Shown: positions 22,701-34,257, counted from the first letter of the stretch. The stretch: DNA of 64,000 nucleotides from Benincasa hispida (GCF_009727055.1 NC_052349.1:43607302-43671301); one strand, 5' to 3'. Notes: generated from the sequence alone by a model not told the origin. Numbers and translations: made by a program.

Positions 22701-24410
22701 ATGATTTTGTTGGGATTGGTGTCCTAATTCTCCCGGAGTCTCATTGTTTTATAAAGATACACATAGTTTAATGAATAAACGTATAAACGTATAACGGATT
22801 GATTGAACCCGAGACACCGCAATGTTGGGATGGAGTGTTGTGAGGTTGCTCATCCCAGCCTAGAAATGCACACGTCCGTGAATTGGTTCGCGAGAGCGGC
22901 TGGCTCGACCTGTTCGGTGGCATGGGGTTCGATTAATCCTTATTTGGATTGGTTCAGCCTCTTTTGGAGCTGTGGAGAGTTGGTTTGGGTGGTCTAATGC
23001 GGCCTAAAGGCAACTTTGAGCTGTTTTTTAAATTTTTTTTTTTTTTGTTATAAAATAGTTTATTGCTTGCTTAGGATGCCAAAGTTGTTACATATCAGTG
23101 TTGTTTAAATATTTTATACATGTGATGTATGTTATATTTAAATTAAACATGCATGTGCATATTGTATGCCATGTAGATTTAAAATCCCACCATAGGAAAA
23201 ACATGTTTCATGCTTTGATATATGTTATAAATTAGTTATAATATATAGTATGCTTGATTAGGGTTTCAAAGTTTAATATGATTGTTATATTAATGTACGA
23301 AATGCTTATGTAAATGTTATAGCATGTTAATAATTTTATAAGACTTATAAAATGGATTAGACGTTTAAAATCAATAACAAAGATAAGATGCATGCTCACT
23401 TAGGTTTAATATCAACTTGTTTTAATAGTTAAGATAGGTCATTATCTTAAAAACGGCTACGAACTCAATCGGTTTACAATCCTGTCTAAGGCTGGAGGCA
23501 CTTAAGTTGACAGTTTACGTAACATCTTCTATCTAGGGATTCTAGTTGAATTATTGAGCATTGTTAACCGGTTTTATAAGCATGCGTGAGCGGTGTGAGG
23601 TAATAAAATGGTTTTATCACTTAGACATCGTAGGTTAAATCCAAATATAAATGTTATACTAGGATAAACCACAAAGACTAAGGATGGTTTTTTTAGCCGA
23701 AATATACCTAAGTATGAGATATATCCAAATAGTTAGAACACTTCAGTGGGAGATTAATAATATATACGACGTATCATTTTTAGCTCTTTCGTCCCTAAGA
23801 GTTCACACGTGAGATCCATGCTCGACTTCGTGTACCTGACTGCTCCATTCAGAAAGTGTTTGCATGAGTAAATTTCAAGGTGAATAGGGAAAGTAGTTCA
23901 TAGTAAGTGGGGGCAGGAAATGTGTCAACATATCCTACGGTCTTTTCCATTAGTTTGAACTATGAGATTCCTATGTTGTGGCTGCTGTCATTTTTACGGT
24001 GATCCCCTCGGAGGGTTGTAACATAGGATTCAGAACAACCCAAAATTAAAAAATGAATAGGGTTTCTTAGTTTCGACTTGAACATTGTCTTCCTATTCGG
24101 GGGAATATTCATACCGTTTTATGAAATTTGAAAATGGAGGGTCACACTTACAAGAATTACTAAGTGTTAATAAGTCTTTGACCGAAAACGATAACTAAAT
24201 GACTATAGGAATAAGAGTTATTCTGGATATAGTATTTGGTCAAGATTGTCTTGCTTTAGTGAAGGAGTATTTGATTGCCCATCGGTAGCATCTTTTCTAA
24301 CTCACTAAAGTATCGTTGCAAATAAATAAAGAAATACAGGGGTACTTTATTACTTTTGCTAAAATTGGATTCAGATGCAATTTACTTATAAAATTTATTT
24401 ATGTTTTAGC
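22701..24410 (+). mobile_element. Copia E leader, 1.7 kb noncoding
   Basis: There is no supported protein. Conserved islands recur in the same order in copia G's leader: a cccacca/cttagg block (23188 here, 30640 there); ttcagtgggag (23744 here, about 31180 there); and a gtgagatcyaygctcgac block (23811 here, 31252 there). The first part (22708-22790) begins TGTTGGGATTGGTGTCC and looks like an unrelated LTR head. A T-run of about 14 lies at 23031-23046. An open frame at 22803-22997 has no recognised domain. Confidence 0.6.
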
Positions 24411-25350
24411 ATGTCAAACTCGATTATACAACGTTTAGCCTCTGATCAATTCAATGGAGAGGGTTATTCAAATTGGAAGTAAAACATAAACACAATACTA
24501 GTAGTTGATGATTTGAGATTTGTTTTAATGTAGAAACACCCTCCTCTTCCCAATCCTAATGAACCCAAAATGTCCGGGATATCTATGACAGATGGGTCCA
24601 GGTAAATGAAAAGGCTAGAGCCTATATTTTGGCAAGCATATCTGATGTGCTTACCAAAAAACATGAAACCATGGTCATTGCAAGAGAGAACATGGAGTTG
24701 TTGGAAGGGATGTTTGGACAGTCGTCCTCATTAGCACAACATGATGCTATTAAATACGTTTATAATTCGCGTATGAAGGAGAGGACCTCTGTTAGAGAAC
24801 ATGTCCTACATATGATGGTCCACTTCAATAAAGCGGAGGCAAACAGGGCTGCCATGAATGAGAAGAGCCAAGTTAGTATGATAATGGAATCTCTTCCAAA
24901 TAGTTTTTTAACTTTTTTTACGAATGCTATAATGAATAAGATTGATTACAACTCGATGACTCTTCTTAATGAACTCCAGACTTACCAGTCTTTAATGAAA
25001 ACTAAAGAAAGGGAAGCAAATGTTGTTTCCCAAAGAAAATTTCATAAGAGTGCTTCATCTAGTACAATACCCTCTAAAAAGAAGTATGGATATTCAAAGG
25101 ATAAGAGTATCCAAATGAAGAAAAAGGGAAAAGGGAAGAAACAGTCTCCTACCACTAAAAGCAAGAAGAAAGTTACAAAAGGAAAATATTTCCATTGCAA
25201 CGATGATGGATATTGGAAACTCAATTGCCCTAAGTATCTTGTGGAGAAGAAAGCTAAGAAGGAAAATCAAGGTAAATGTGATTTACTTGTCATAGAAACA
25301 TGTTTAGTGGAAAGTTCTCACTTAACCTTAATATTGGATTCGTCGCTGAT
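24411..25350 (+). pseudogene. Copia E gag, broken
   Basis: ATG at 24411 gives MSNSIIQRLASDQFNGEGYS then NWK and a TAA stop, the normal copia gag opening cut after about 23 codons. After a frame change near 24575 the frame continues as YDRWVQVNEKARAYILASIS and is open to 25408. The zinc knuckle near 25185-25230 reads KYFHCNDDGYWKLNC: the first Cys and the His of CX2CX4HX4C are both Tyr, so zinc binding is lost. The Lys-rich tail before it is kept. Confidence 0.85.
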
Positions 25351-25949
25351 CATATTTGCACTTTCTTACAAGAAACTAATTCCTAAAAGTAGCTATCAGA
25401 AAATGTGACTTTCAAAGTGGGAACAGGTGAAGTCATTTCAGCAGAAGCAGTGGGAGATATCAAGTTATTTTTTGAAGATGCTTACAATTTACTTGAAAAT
25501 GTATATTATGTACCTGGAATGAAAAAGAACTTAATCTTTGTATCTTGTTTGCTGGAACATATGTATAAAGTCACTTTTCATATAAATGAAATGATTAGTT
25601 CCAAAAGTATTCAAATGTATACAACTAAACTTGAAAATAACTTGTATGTGTCAAAACCAACTTAGGCAAAAGCCATTTTAAATATAGAGATGTTTAAAAT
25701 GGCAGAAACTCAAAATAAGAAAAGAAAGATTTCTTCTAACGCCTATCTTTGGCACTTAAGACTTGGCCACATAAATCTCAATAAGATTTAGAGATTGGTA
25801 AAGAATGATCATCTAAACCAGTTAAAAGACAGATATTTACCTCCATGTGAATTATGTCTTGAGAGAAAAATGACTAAAAGATCTTTTCAGAAAAAAGTCT
25901 TAGAGCCAAAGAACCTCTAAAACTTATACATTCAGACATTTGTGGTCTG
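25320..25949 (+). pseudogene. Copia E protease and pre-integrase, broken
   Basis: The protease site reads LILDSSLIIFAL (25330-25366) in place of the ILDSGATNHV of relatives, so only the catalytic Asp remains. The downstream frame at 25405-25665 gives ENVYYVPGMKKNLIFVSCLL, typical of the copia protease to pre-integrase linker. LWHLRLGHINLNKI near 25750-25790 is the HxLGH pre-integrase block, followed by a stop. Confidence 0.8.
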
Positions 25950-26686
25950 ATGAATGTTAAAGCTCGAGGAGGATCTAAATATTATATCAATTTTATTGAT
26001 GATTATTCTAGATATGGCTACGTTTACCTAATACATCATAAGTCTAAAACTCTTGAAAAGTTCAAAGAATATAAGACTGAGGTTGAGAACCTATTAGGTA
26101 AAAGGATAAAAATACTTCGATCAGATCGGGGTGGTGAGTATATGGATTTACAATTCCAGAACTATTTAGTAGAACATCAAATTCACTCACAGCACCTGAT
26201 ACATCACAACAGAATGACGTAGTAGAAAGGAGAAATCAAACATTGTTAGACATGCTTCGTTCAGTGATGATTTATGTCCAGTTACCTCAATCCTTTTGGG
26301 GGTATGCCGTACAAATTGTTGTACATATATTGAACATGGTTCCCTCAAAAAGTGTTTCAGAAACATCGCATGAGCTATGGAGAGGACAAAATGGTAGTTT
26401 ACGTCACTTCATAATTTGGGGATGCCCAACACACGTGTTAGTACAAAACCTTAAGAAGTTGAAACAATGTCAAAAAATATGTCTATTTGTAGGATACCTT
26501 AAAGAAATAAAATGTGGGCTATTTTATGATCCTCAAGAAGATAAGGTATTTGTATCGAATAATGTTACATTCTTAGAAGAGGATCACATAAGAAATCATC
26601 AACCTCACAGTAAACTAGTATTAGATGAGATGCACAAAGAAACTACAAATAAATCAACAAGAGTTGTGATCAAGCTAGTTCCTTGA
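25920..26686 (+). pseudogene. Copia E integrase, one frameshift
   Basis: All three DDE residues are visible: HSDICG near 25935, ILRSDRGGEYMD at 26113-26148 and VVERRNQTLLDM at 26220-26255. Between them lie NFIDDYSRYGYVYLIHHKSK and the FWGYAVQIVVHILNMVPSKS block. A frame change near 26200 separates the 25950-26222 and 26243-26686 frames. The C-terminal part carries CLFVGYLKEIKCGLFYDP, the usual copia integrase end. It once joined cDNA to the genome and is now inactive. Confidence 0.85.
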
Positions 26687-26883
26687 CAAGAGTTGTTGCT
26701 CCATCACATTCTTCTCATGAGATGATAATGCATCGAAAGAGTGGGAGGGTTGTTCAACAGCCTGACCACTATATGGGTTTAGCAGAAACTCATGTCACTA
26801 TACTTGATGATGGCTTAGAGGATCCATTAACCTTTAAATAGGCAATAGAAGATGTAGATAGAGATCGATGGATTGAAGCCATA
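26687..26883 (+). pseudogene. Copia E linker before RT, interrupted
   Basis: The translation resembles the segment between integrase and RT of the sister copias (SGRVVQQPDHYMGL, VEDPL-like, then DRWIEA). It stops at gccata, where a gypsy LTR has inserted. The same frame resumes at 37850 with MDLEMESMYFNSI. Confidence 0.85.
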
Positions 26884-27535
26884 TGTAACAACCCGGCCCC
26901 TCTAGGACTCAAGCTAGGCCGTTACTAAACATATGCATGCATGGAACTGAAAACAGCACCCTTTTATATTGAAATAAATGCTAAATGAATAAGGTAAATT
27001 CAAAAGACTTCCATTAAATCAAAATATTAAAAACAAATGATAGGGTACCTATAAATCATAAATGATACTAAATAGGTCTAAAAACAAATCTTAATAGGAA
27101 GTTTCAAACATAAAAGTTGAAAGTTGAAAAACATGAAAAGAAATCTAAATATCATGAGCGGAAGCATAAAACTGGGCCCCAGAGGCTCATTCGTGGATTC
27201 CTATTTTCCGGTGCATCCCTGCCCTTACCTAAAACATAAACATGAGATAAGGTGAGTATAAAATACTCAGTAAGTAACCCCACTATTGGGGTCAGGCTAG
27301 GCATCTATGTTCTTTAGATGCCTACCTCTGGTGGAACGTAAGCATTCTCCTAGTCCTTATAGGACACATACATACATGAACAACTGAATTTCATCCCACT
27401 GTAGTTAAGTATACCTACTACCTCTAGTAAATCCCGTATGACTCATAACCTTTGGTGAACCCCCTGAAGGAGACACCATCACTAGTGGATCCCGAAGGAA
27501 ACACAACCTCTGTTAAGTTCTAGTAAATCCCTGTA
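26884..27535 (-). mobile_element. Tekay-like gypsy solo LTR, part 1 (LTR 3' end)
   Basis: The plus strand reads TGTAACAACCCGGCC at 26884, the complement of an LTR ending GGGTTGTTACA. Further in are minus-strand blocks typical of Del/Tekay LTRs: actgagtattttatactcac, then a ttatgttttaggtaagggca stretch and atgcaccgg (near 27210-27280). The other end lies at 37849. Flanks ccata (26879-26883) and ccatg (37850-37854) are a target duplication with one change. Copia G and a solo LTR later broke this LTR. Confidence 0.8.
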
Positions 27536-29125
27536 GTTAAGCTCTCAACCTTTGATTTGCATGGGTGCGAGTGGCCAGAATGCCGACTAAATCTACCATT
27601 TTGAGGATTCGTCTGATTTGGGAGCTAGGAACTCAGCTACACAAGATGGAATTCACTCCTTCCCCGAGGCAGGGGTAAGTAGATAGATAGCTCCTTTAAG
27701 GGCTGATTCCAGGGCTTGAACGATGTGGCGCTACGCACCTTCTCATGGCTCAAGAAGTGTTCACACATAGCGGGATTATGTTGTATTATTCATTAGAGGG
27801 ATCAGTGGTACTTAAGAAGGAAGATGTAATTATATGGGCAAAACAGTAAATTGGCCTATTGTAATTACGAGCATCTGTGAAGGGTCATCGTACTGATGAT
27901 TGGTTATATCCAATGGACATAGAAATATATCTATGGCAAGAAGAGTTCAACTTTCGGTCTTTAGTGGAATGCCTGGTAGTTAACGGATGGTGGATATCGT
28001 GACTAAAGAGTTTAGTCAGCTATTCACGTACATTGAAGCTTCGAGTCATAGGTTCTTAAGGTCCCCTTGGTAGCTTGGATATAAGTTGAGAGTCAGTTTT
28101 TGGGTCAATTTGATATGTTCAAATTGATAAGAGGAAGTTTGATTATATATGATATAATTGAACGAGTTAAGTAAATATGATATAATTAATTTTATGTATG
28201 AGATACATTAATTTGGAGGAAACTGGATATAAATATGATTTATATCTAGTAGAGGAAAAATATTATAATTAATATTTGATATTAATTTATAAGTTATTAA
28301 TGTGATAAGATCACACTCATTTGAGGGTTATAAATGAAATGGGAAGGCACCTCTTCGTTCTAAATAACAGATGAGTGCATTATAAATAGCAGACGGTGTG
28401 TTGATTTCGGTATGCGCGGATATTGTGAAAAAGATAGTGTCATCGTTTAGAAAATCAGTGCCTATACGATAGTGACTGCACGATCATTTACATACACGAT
28501 ATTACTAAGCAATCGCATACGGATTACATCGTCGTGCGCTATTATCTAAACGATCGTTTACCTTTTTCTTAAACGATCATTTAGCTCCCGATATTTACTA
28601 AATGATCGTATAGACGATCGCTTAGTTTTTTCTACGCGATTGTTTGGACGGTCGCTTACCCTTATCCTACACGATTGTTTAGACGATCATTTACCTTTTT
28701 CTACACGATAATTTAGACAATCGCTTACTTTTAGTACACGATCGTATACTTCACCTAAACGATCCAGCATATTGTCTATGTGATAGACGACCGCATCTCC
28801 CACTTGTTTGATCGTTGTGTACGGTCTCTCTTTCTCCTTCCCTCTACCAAATCCGAACAAAGCCTACACTTTGGATTCTCACTCCAAGAATATTGAGAGC
28901 TCTGAGTGGTGTTATCTTCTCTGTTTCCTTCTGTTCGAGTGGTGATTGTTCGAGGTAGACGGTTGGGCTTCAAACTCGTTGTGAAGAAGAAATCTTCATC
29001 TGGTATGATTTCTTGATCCCTTTAGCATTATGAAAGTATGTTTGAATGCATATGCGGTAATTCTATCACAATGAATTGGAAAGATCTGCTTCCGCTCGTA
29101 GGTACTCTTGAATAGAGTTCCTTCA
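27536..29125 (+). mobile_element. 5' LTR of copia G, lacking its head
   Basis: Starts mid-LTR with a cctttgatttgcatgggtgcg-like block and ends GAGTTCCTTCA at 29125, directly before a primer binding site. The missing head is about 0.7 kb judged against the complete solo LTRs at 41228-43366 and 50644-52616. The stretch 28440-28790 holds a dense array of motifs around acgatcgttta, described in the findings. An open frame on the minus strand at 28776-28973 is not supported. Confidence 0.8.
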
Positions 29126-29126
29126 A

Positions 29127-29140
29127 TTGGTATCAGAGCA
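29127..29140 (+). other. Primer binding site of copia G
   Basis: TTGGTATCAGAGCA one base after the LTR end is the exact copia initiator-tRNA-Met site. Confidence 0.9.
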
Positions 29141-31878
29141 CTCGGTTTTCTGATATTCAAATTCGTTGTTGCATAAGAATTGCAAATGTGTTCTTGGTGG
29201 GTGCCTTTCTACACTGTTTAATCGTTAAAGTGCTATGGATGTGTGAAATTATGGATGTTTTCATGGATGTTAACCTTGGTTTGATCTAATCTTTTACATT
29301 TGCGGATGTTTGTAAAGGCCTCTACGTTTTTTGGGCATTAATAATCGTTATCGAGTCTGTATTCAAAGTCTGTTTGAGTCTTAAGTCGTTCATGAAGAAG
29401 ATTGGAGCAAGCATTACGGTTCTTCAAGGAAGGAGACAATCAAGTGTTGATCGCATCGTGCAGTCGATGGAGAACGCGATCGCTGTTGATCGCATTGTGC
29501 AGACGATGAGGTACGCAATCGCTGCTGATCGCATTGTGTGGATGATCAGGTATGCAAGCAAAGGTTGATCACATCGTGCAGACGATGGGGTGCGCGATCG
29601 CTGTTGTTCGCATTGGTTAAACAATGGGGTATGCGATCAAGTGTTGATCGCATCGTGCAGCTGATGGGGTACGTGATCGCTAATGATCACATTGTGTCCA
29701 TGATCGGGTAAGCAATCAATTGATCGGATTGTGTTGAAGATCGGTTACATGATCATTGAGTATCAGGTCGTGTAGACGATGTGATGCTCGCGTATCCCTT
29801 AACACGCATCCGCACTGGATGATCGTTTAGGGCAGCCAGCTTCATCGCTTAGTAACTGACTAAACGATCGCTTAGTAATGTAAGGTAAATCATTTACCTG
29901 ACGCACGTTAAGTGATCACATAGACGATCGTTTTGGTCAACAAGCTTTATCGCTTAGTAACTGACTAAACGATCGCTTAGTAATGCAAGGTAAATTGTTG
30001 ACTTTTCGTCGCGTTAAGTGATCGCATAGACGATCGTTTTGGTCAGCAAGCTTCATCGCTTAATAATTGATTAAACGATTGCTTAGTAATGCAAGGTAAA
30101 TCGTCCTGACACCGCTGTTAAGTGATCGGCATAGACGATCGTTTTTGGTCAGCAAGCTTCATCGCTTAATAATTGATTAAACGATTGCTTAGTAATGCAA
30201 GGTAAATCGTTTACCTGACACCGCGTTAAGTGATCGCATAGACGATCGTTTTAGTCACCAAGCTTCATCACTTAGTAATTAACTAAATGATCGCTTAGTA
30301 ACACAAGGTAAATCGTTTACCTGTCACCACATTGAGCGATCGCATAGTCGATCAGGCATCGTTGCCTCATTGTCGTCTACGCAATCATTTAGTTTTGCTT
30401 CTATCGTCTAGTTCGCTCTGGACGATCGTCTACCTACAGCATTTACTATACGATGGAGTCCTCCTGCCGGTTCAAGACCCGGTTCTCCTGTGAACTGGTT
30501 TGCTCGATGAAAAATGTAAGAGATAGGGTTATTTCATTCCGGTTTTGTAAAGGCTCATCCCGTCCCATTAATCCTTTATTTATTACATGCAATGTATGTT
30601 TTTTAATATGTCATATGGTATGCACATATAGATAAATCCCACCTTAGGGCATGCATATTCTCTATGTTATAAGTGTTATAATTTAGAGAATCATGTTTTA
30701 ATTTATATAAATACATGCTCATGCTTCATATAATATAAGGGTTATATTTATGTATGCTTTATTTTTTTTTAACGTTTTATTTATAAACAATATAAATACT
30801 TCGTTATGTGGGATGAGTGTTTTAGTTGTTTATTTTATAAATGGTTATAAAATGAAATTAGAACTAAAATAATTAGTAAAAGATTAATATGTAGCAAGTC
30901 TATCTATAGTTGTCGAAGGCGGGTTCTGTTTAGGCTGGGGTATTTAAGATGACGGCAACGGAACATCCCTACCTGGAAAGGTAATTTAGATAGATTTGAT
31001 GCATGCATGCAAACTAAGGCCAGTCCATTAAAGAGTTTAATGTGACTACTTGGATTTGTTTTGTTTTGTTTTTTTTTTATTATTTCAAAGACAAAAGTTA
31101 TTTTTTAGCAAACTTTATAAATGATTTAGATCATAATCAGTAGCCGGATTGTCTAGGTTAATAAACCCCTAGGTAAAACATTCAGTGGGAGGTTCTTACG
31201 GCATTTGATGCCTCATTTTCACCTTTCGTGTTTCTCCCTCATAGTCCACACCGTGAGATCTACTCTCGACCTCGAGGCACCTTTGGCGTGTCCCCCCAAC
31301 GGATGGTGTTTGGGTGGGTCAATATCAAGGTGGATGGAGAGAGTATTCATAGTAAATGAGAGCGGGAAGTGCGATAGCATATCCCTCGATCTCCCTAATT
31401 GGATTGAATGAAGTTTATGTGCATCGCCTCGTGGCACCCTGGATGTATCCCCCTATAGGATGGTTGTTTTGTGCGTTTCTTTATTTGATCTCCTGTAAGA
31501 GGATAAGTTTACTTATCTCTTGTCCTAATTTTTCTTTTTCCCTATGGTGAATGCATTAGGGTAGGACTCTGGGGCTGAAAATGAGGTGTTGCACTTATGC
31601 AGGATTGTTAAGGGTTAACTATTCTGGATCGAAAAAATGGTGGCTCTTAGGTTTAGTTCCAAGAGTTGGTTCTGCCTAATGGTTGAGAATGTATCATCCC
31701 AGTGAAGGGCCATCCGATCACCCCACTGGTGACGTTTGTCCTACCTCATTGGGGCATCATTGCAAAATAAAAGTCTTTTCACTTTGGGTACTTGGAATCT
31801 GTTTTACTAAAAATTAATTAGTTAATTAAATGTGGTTTTTGCAAAGTATTACAAAAGGTTATTCATTTTTTTTCAGCA
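29141..31878 (+). mobile_element. Copia G leader, 2.7 kb noncoding
   Basis: The region lies between primer binding site and gag ATG and has no protein I can support. Its first half (29440-30440) is packed with gatcgc/cgatcg motifs and a 106-bp tandem array. Its second half (30560-31870) aligns by conserved islands with the leader of copia E. Frames at 29374-29568, 30453-30635 and 31205-31411 are unrelated to known gag proteins. Such a long leader is unusual, and is about 1 kb longer here than in copia E because of the arrays. Confidence 0.7.
29838..30375 (+). repeat. 106-bp tandem array in copia G leader, five copies
   Basis: Each unit carries agctt(c)atcgctta, a taaacgatcgcttagtaa-type block, gcaaggtaaatcg and ttaagtgatcgcatagacga. 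Equivalent positions of the first motif fall at 29846, 29951, 30057, 30163 and 30269, a period of 105-106. Units three and four are the most alike, which suggests unequal exchange or replication slippage. Confidence 0.95.
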
Positions 31879-32810
31879 ATGTTTTTAATGGCTTCAGCCA
31901 CTATCAATTTACTAAGCGTCGAAAAACTGAATGACCTAAACTATTTAAGTTAGAATCATATGCTCACAACAATACTCATCATCAAGGATCTCTAGTTTGT
32001 CCTTACGGAGGAATGTCCTCCTATTCCACCTCAGAATGCTACTCAAAATGTTCGGGTGGCATATGAACGTTGGACACGGGCAAACGAGAAGGCCCGAGCC
32101 TATATTCTGGCCAATCTTAGTGACATGTTGGCCAAGAAATTCGAGTCCATGGTCTCAGCACGTGACATCATGGAGTCCCTGTAGGGAATGTTCAGACAGT
32201 CGTCTGGACAGCTCAAGCATGAGGCTTTGAAACGCATCTTCAGCTCCAGAATGGAGGAAGGCACCTTTATTTACGAACACATGTTGAAAATAATGATCCA
32301 CTTTAACGTGGCGGAGATGAATGGGTTTAAAATCGATGAGGGCAGTCAGGTTAGCATTATCCTACATTCATTGCCAGAGAGCTTCCTCCATTTTGTTAGC
32401 AATACGATTCTTAACAAAGTGGACTACTCCCTTACCACTCTCTTCAAAAAGTTACAACTTTACCAATCCTTGCTGAAAAGTAAGAAGAAAAAGGGAGGTG
32501 AGGCAAATATTTCTCGTCCTCTACAAAGTTCTATCGAGGTTCAACCTCAGGAACAAATTTTGCACCTTCAACTTCAAACTCTGAAAAGGGGAAGAAGAAG
32601 AAGAGTGGTAAAGGGAAAGGGAATGTGCCTGCTAACCCGCCACCTGTCGCCCAGAAAAAGCGTCCACCGTCGGTTGGAAAAGGAAAATGTTTCCACTGTA
32701 ACAAGCACGGACATTGGAAGAAGAATTTTCCTCGTTATCTGGAGGAAAAAGAAGGCTGCCAAGGCAGAAAAAGAGGATTAGATCCTGGTGACAGGTTGAG
32801 GCAGGTGAGA
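31879..32810 (+). pseudogene. Copia G gag, broken
   Basis: ATG at 31879 gives MFLMASATINLLSVEKLNDL, then a stop where relatives have Trp. The frame continues VRVAYERWTRANEKARAYIL and ANLSDMLAKKFESMVSARDI, with a stop in MESL(stop)GMFRQSSGQ. The longest open part (32188-32781) holds IHFNVAEMNGFKIDEGSQVS. The knuckle CFHCNKHGHWKKNF near 32690 sits in another frame and has lost its last Cys. The order and sequence match copias D, E and F. Confidence 0.85.
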
Positions 32811-33130
32811 TGACATTGCGAGTAGGTACCGGGCACGTCATCTCAGCTGTGGCAGTGGGAGACATCCAGTTTACTTTACCAAATAGGTTTCTTATATTAA
32901 AAGATGTCTTTGTATTCCTAAGCTATAAAGGAACCTTATTTCTGTAATGTGTATGTTACAATACAATTACACTATTTCTTTTAAATTGAATAAAGCGTTT
33001 ATTTCGTAAGGACGGGGTTGAAATTTTGTACAGCTAAACTAGAAATACTTGTATGTGCTAAGACCTTTAGTCGTAAGTTCCCCTATAAAATAAAGATGTT
33101 TAAATCTGTCATAACTTAATCTAAATGCCA
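32811..33130 (+). pseudogene. Copia G protease/pre-integrase remnant
   Basis: Short pieces match the linker after protease, such as VGTGHVISAVAVGDIQ near 32820-32870 and an NLYVLRPL-like block near 33045. The catalytic protease motif and the HLGH block are absent. The remnant ends where the integrase core has been deleted. Confidence 0.65.
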
Positions 33131-34125
33131 ATGAATTCTCCAGAACCTTGTTAGACATGTGTCGTTCGATGATGAGTTTACGCTTCCTTACCAGACTCGT
33201 TTTGGGGTTTCGAGTGGAGACTGCGTATACATTCTCAATGTTCCTTCTAACAGTGTTGCAAGTAAATCTGGAGTTGTGAGAACAGGCGTAAAGCTAGATT
33301 TACGTCACCTTCCGCAGATGGGGTTGCCCAGCACATGTGCTTAAGGCAAATCCCAAGAATTTGGAATCACGATCAATGTTGTGCCTCTTTATAGGTTACC
33401 CCAAAGGTACTCGAGAAGGTTACTTTTATGATTCGTCCGAAAATAAAGTGTTTGTTTCCATAAACGCCACTTGCTTGGAGACGGATCATATCGGGGAGCA
33501 CAATCCATGTAGTAAAGTCGGGTTAAGTGAGCTTTCCAAAGAAACTACTGAAGCTTCAACAAGAGTTGTTAAAGGACATGCTTCATCAACTAGAATTATT
33601 GATGATAGTTCATTTAGTAGGTCGATTCCACCTCAAGAGTTAAGGGAACCTTTACATAGTGGAAGGGTTACGAACCCGCCTGATCGCTATCTGGGTTTCA
33701 CAAAAATCCTAGCTATGGTGACAGATGGCGACGTTGAGGATCCATTATCCTATAAAAAGACAATGGAGGATGTTGACTGGAATGAATGGGTCAAAGCCAT
33801 GAATCTCGAGATGGAGTCGAGGTACTTCAACTCGGTATGGAATCTTGTAGATCAGCCTGATGGGGTAAGACCTATAGGTTGTAAATGGATATACAAGCGC
33901 AAACAGGGTGCTGATGAGAAGGTACAAACCTTCAAGGCTAGGCTTGTGGCAAAGGGTTATACCCAAGTGAAGGGAGTCGTCTATGAGGAAACTTTCTCAC
34001 CTTTTGGCATGTTAAAGTCGATCCGCATGATAGTGCATCGAAGTGACTTGATCATCACGAAGATCGCCTTGGAGAAAAACGTTGCTGATTCGTTTACGAA
34101 GGCTCTCACAGCTATAGTGTTTTAG
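33131..34125 (+). pseudogene. Copia G integrase end fused to RT and RNase H ends
   Basis: The region opens with the integrase C-part (RTLLDMCRSMMS in one frame, CPAHVLKANPKNLESRS crossing into the next). It then gives an uninterrupted 262-codon frame (33337-34125). This holds the integrase end (LCLFIGYPKGTREGYFYDSS), the linker (VEDPLSYKKTMEDVDWNEW) and the RT fingers (IGCKWIYKRKQGADEKVQTF, ARLVAKGYTQVKGVVYEETF). At about 34030 it jumps in frame to the last RNase H block (DLIITKIALEKNVADSFTKA). The RT palm with YVDD, the thumb and most of RNase H are deleted, as is the integrase core upstream. The join is seen in one continuous frame; whether it is made is unknown. Confidence 0.85.
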
Positions 34126-34257
34126 GGTCACCTTCAGAGCATGGGTGTATGGGACCGCCCGCGGCTGGACTAGGGCAAGTGGGAGATTTTGTTCCACTGG
34201 GTTTTTATGCCCTAGTTTATTGTTTTGTGCCTATCTACTTGTACTCCCCACTTTGCT

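Noticed and set aside
24411..26686. Possibility that copia E is an active or domesticated gene
   Set aside because: It has an early gag stop, a lost zinc knuckle and protease motif, an integrase frameshift, and RT removed to 37850 with many stops.
29838..30375. Regular repeats that might suggest a CRISPR-like array
   Set aside because: The units are 106-bp head-to-tail repeats with no unique spacers, in a plant retrotransposon leader.
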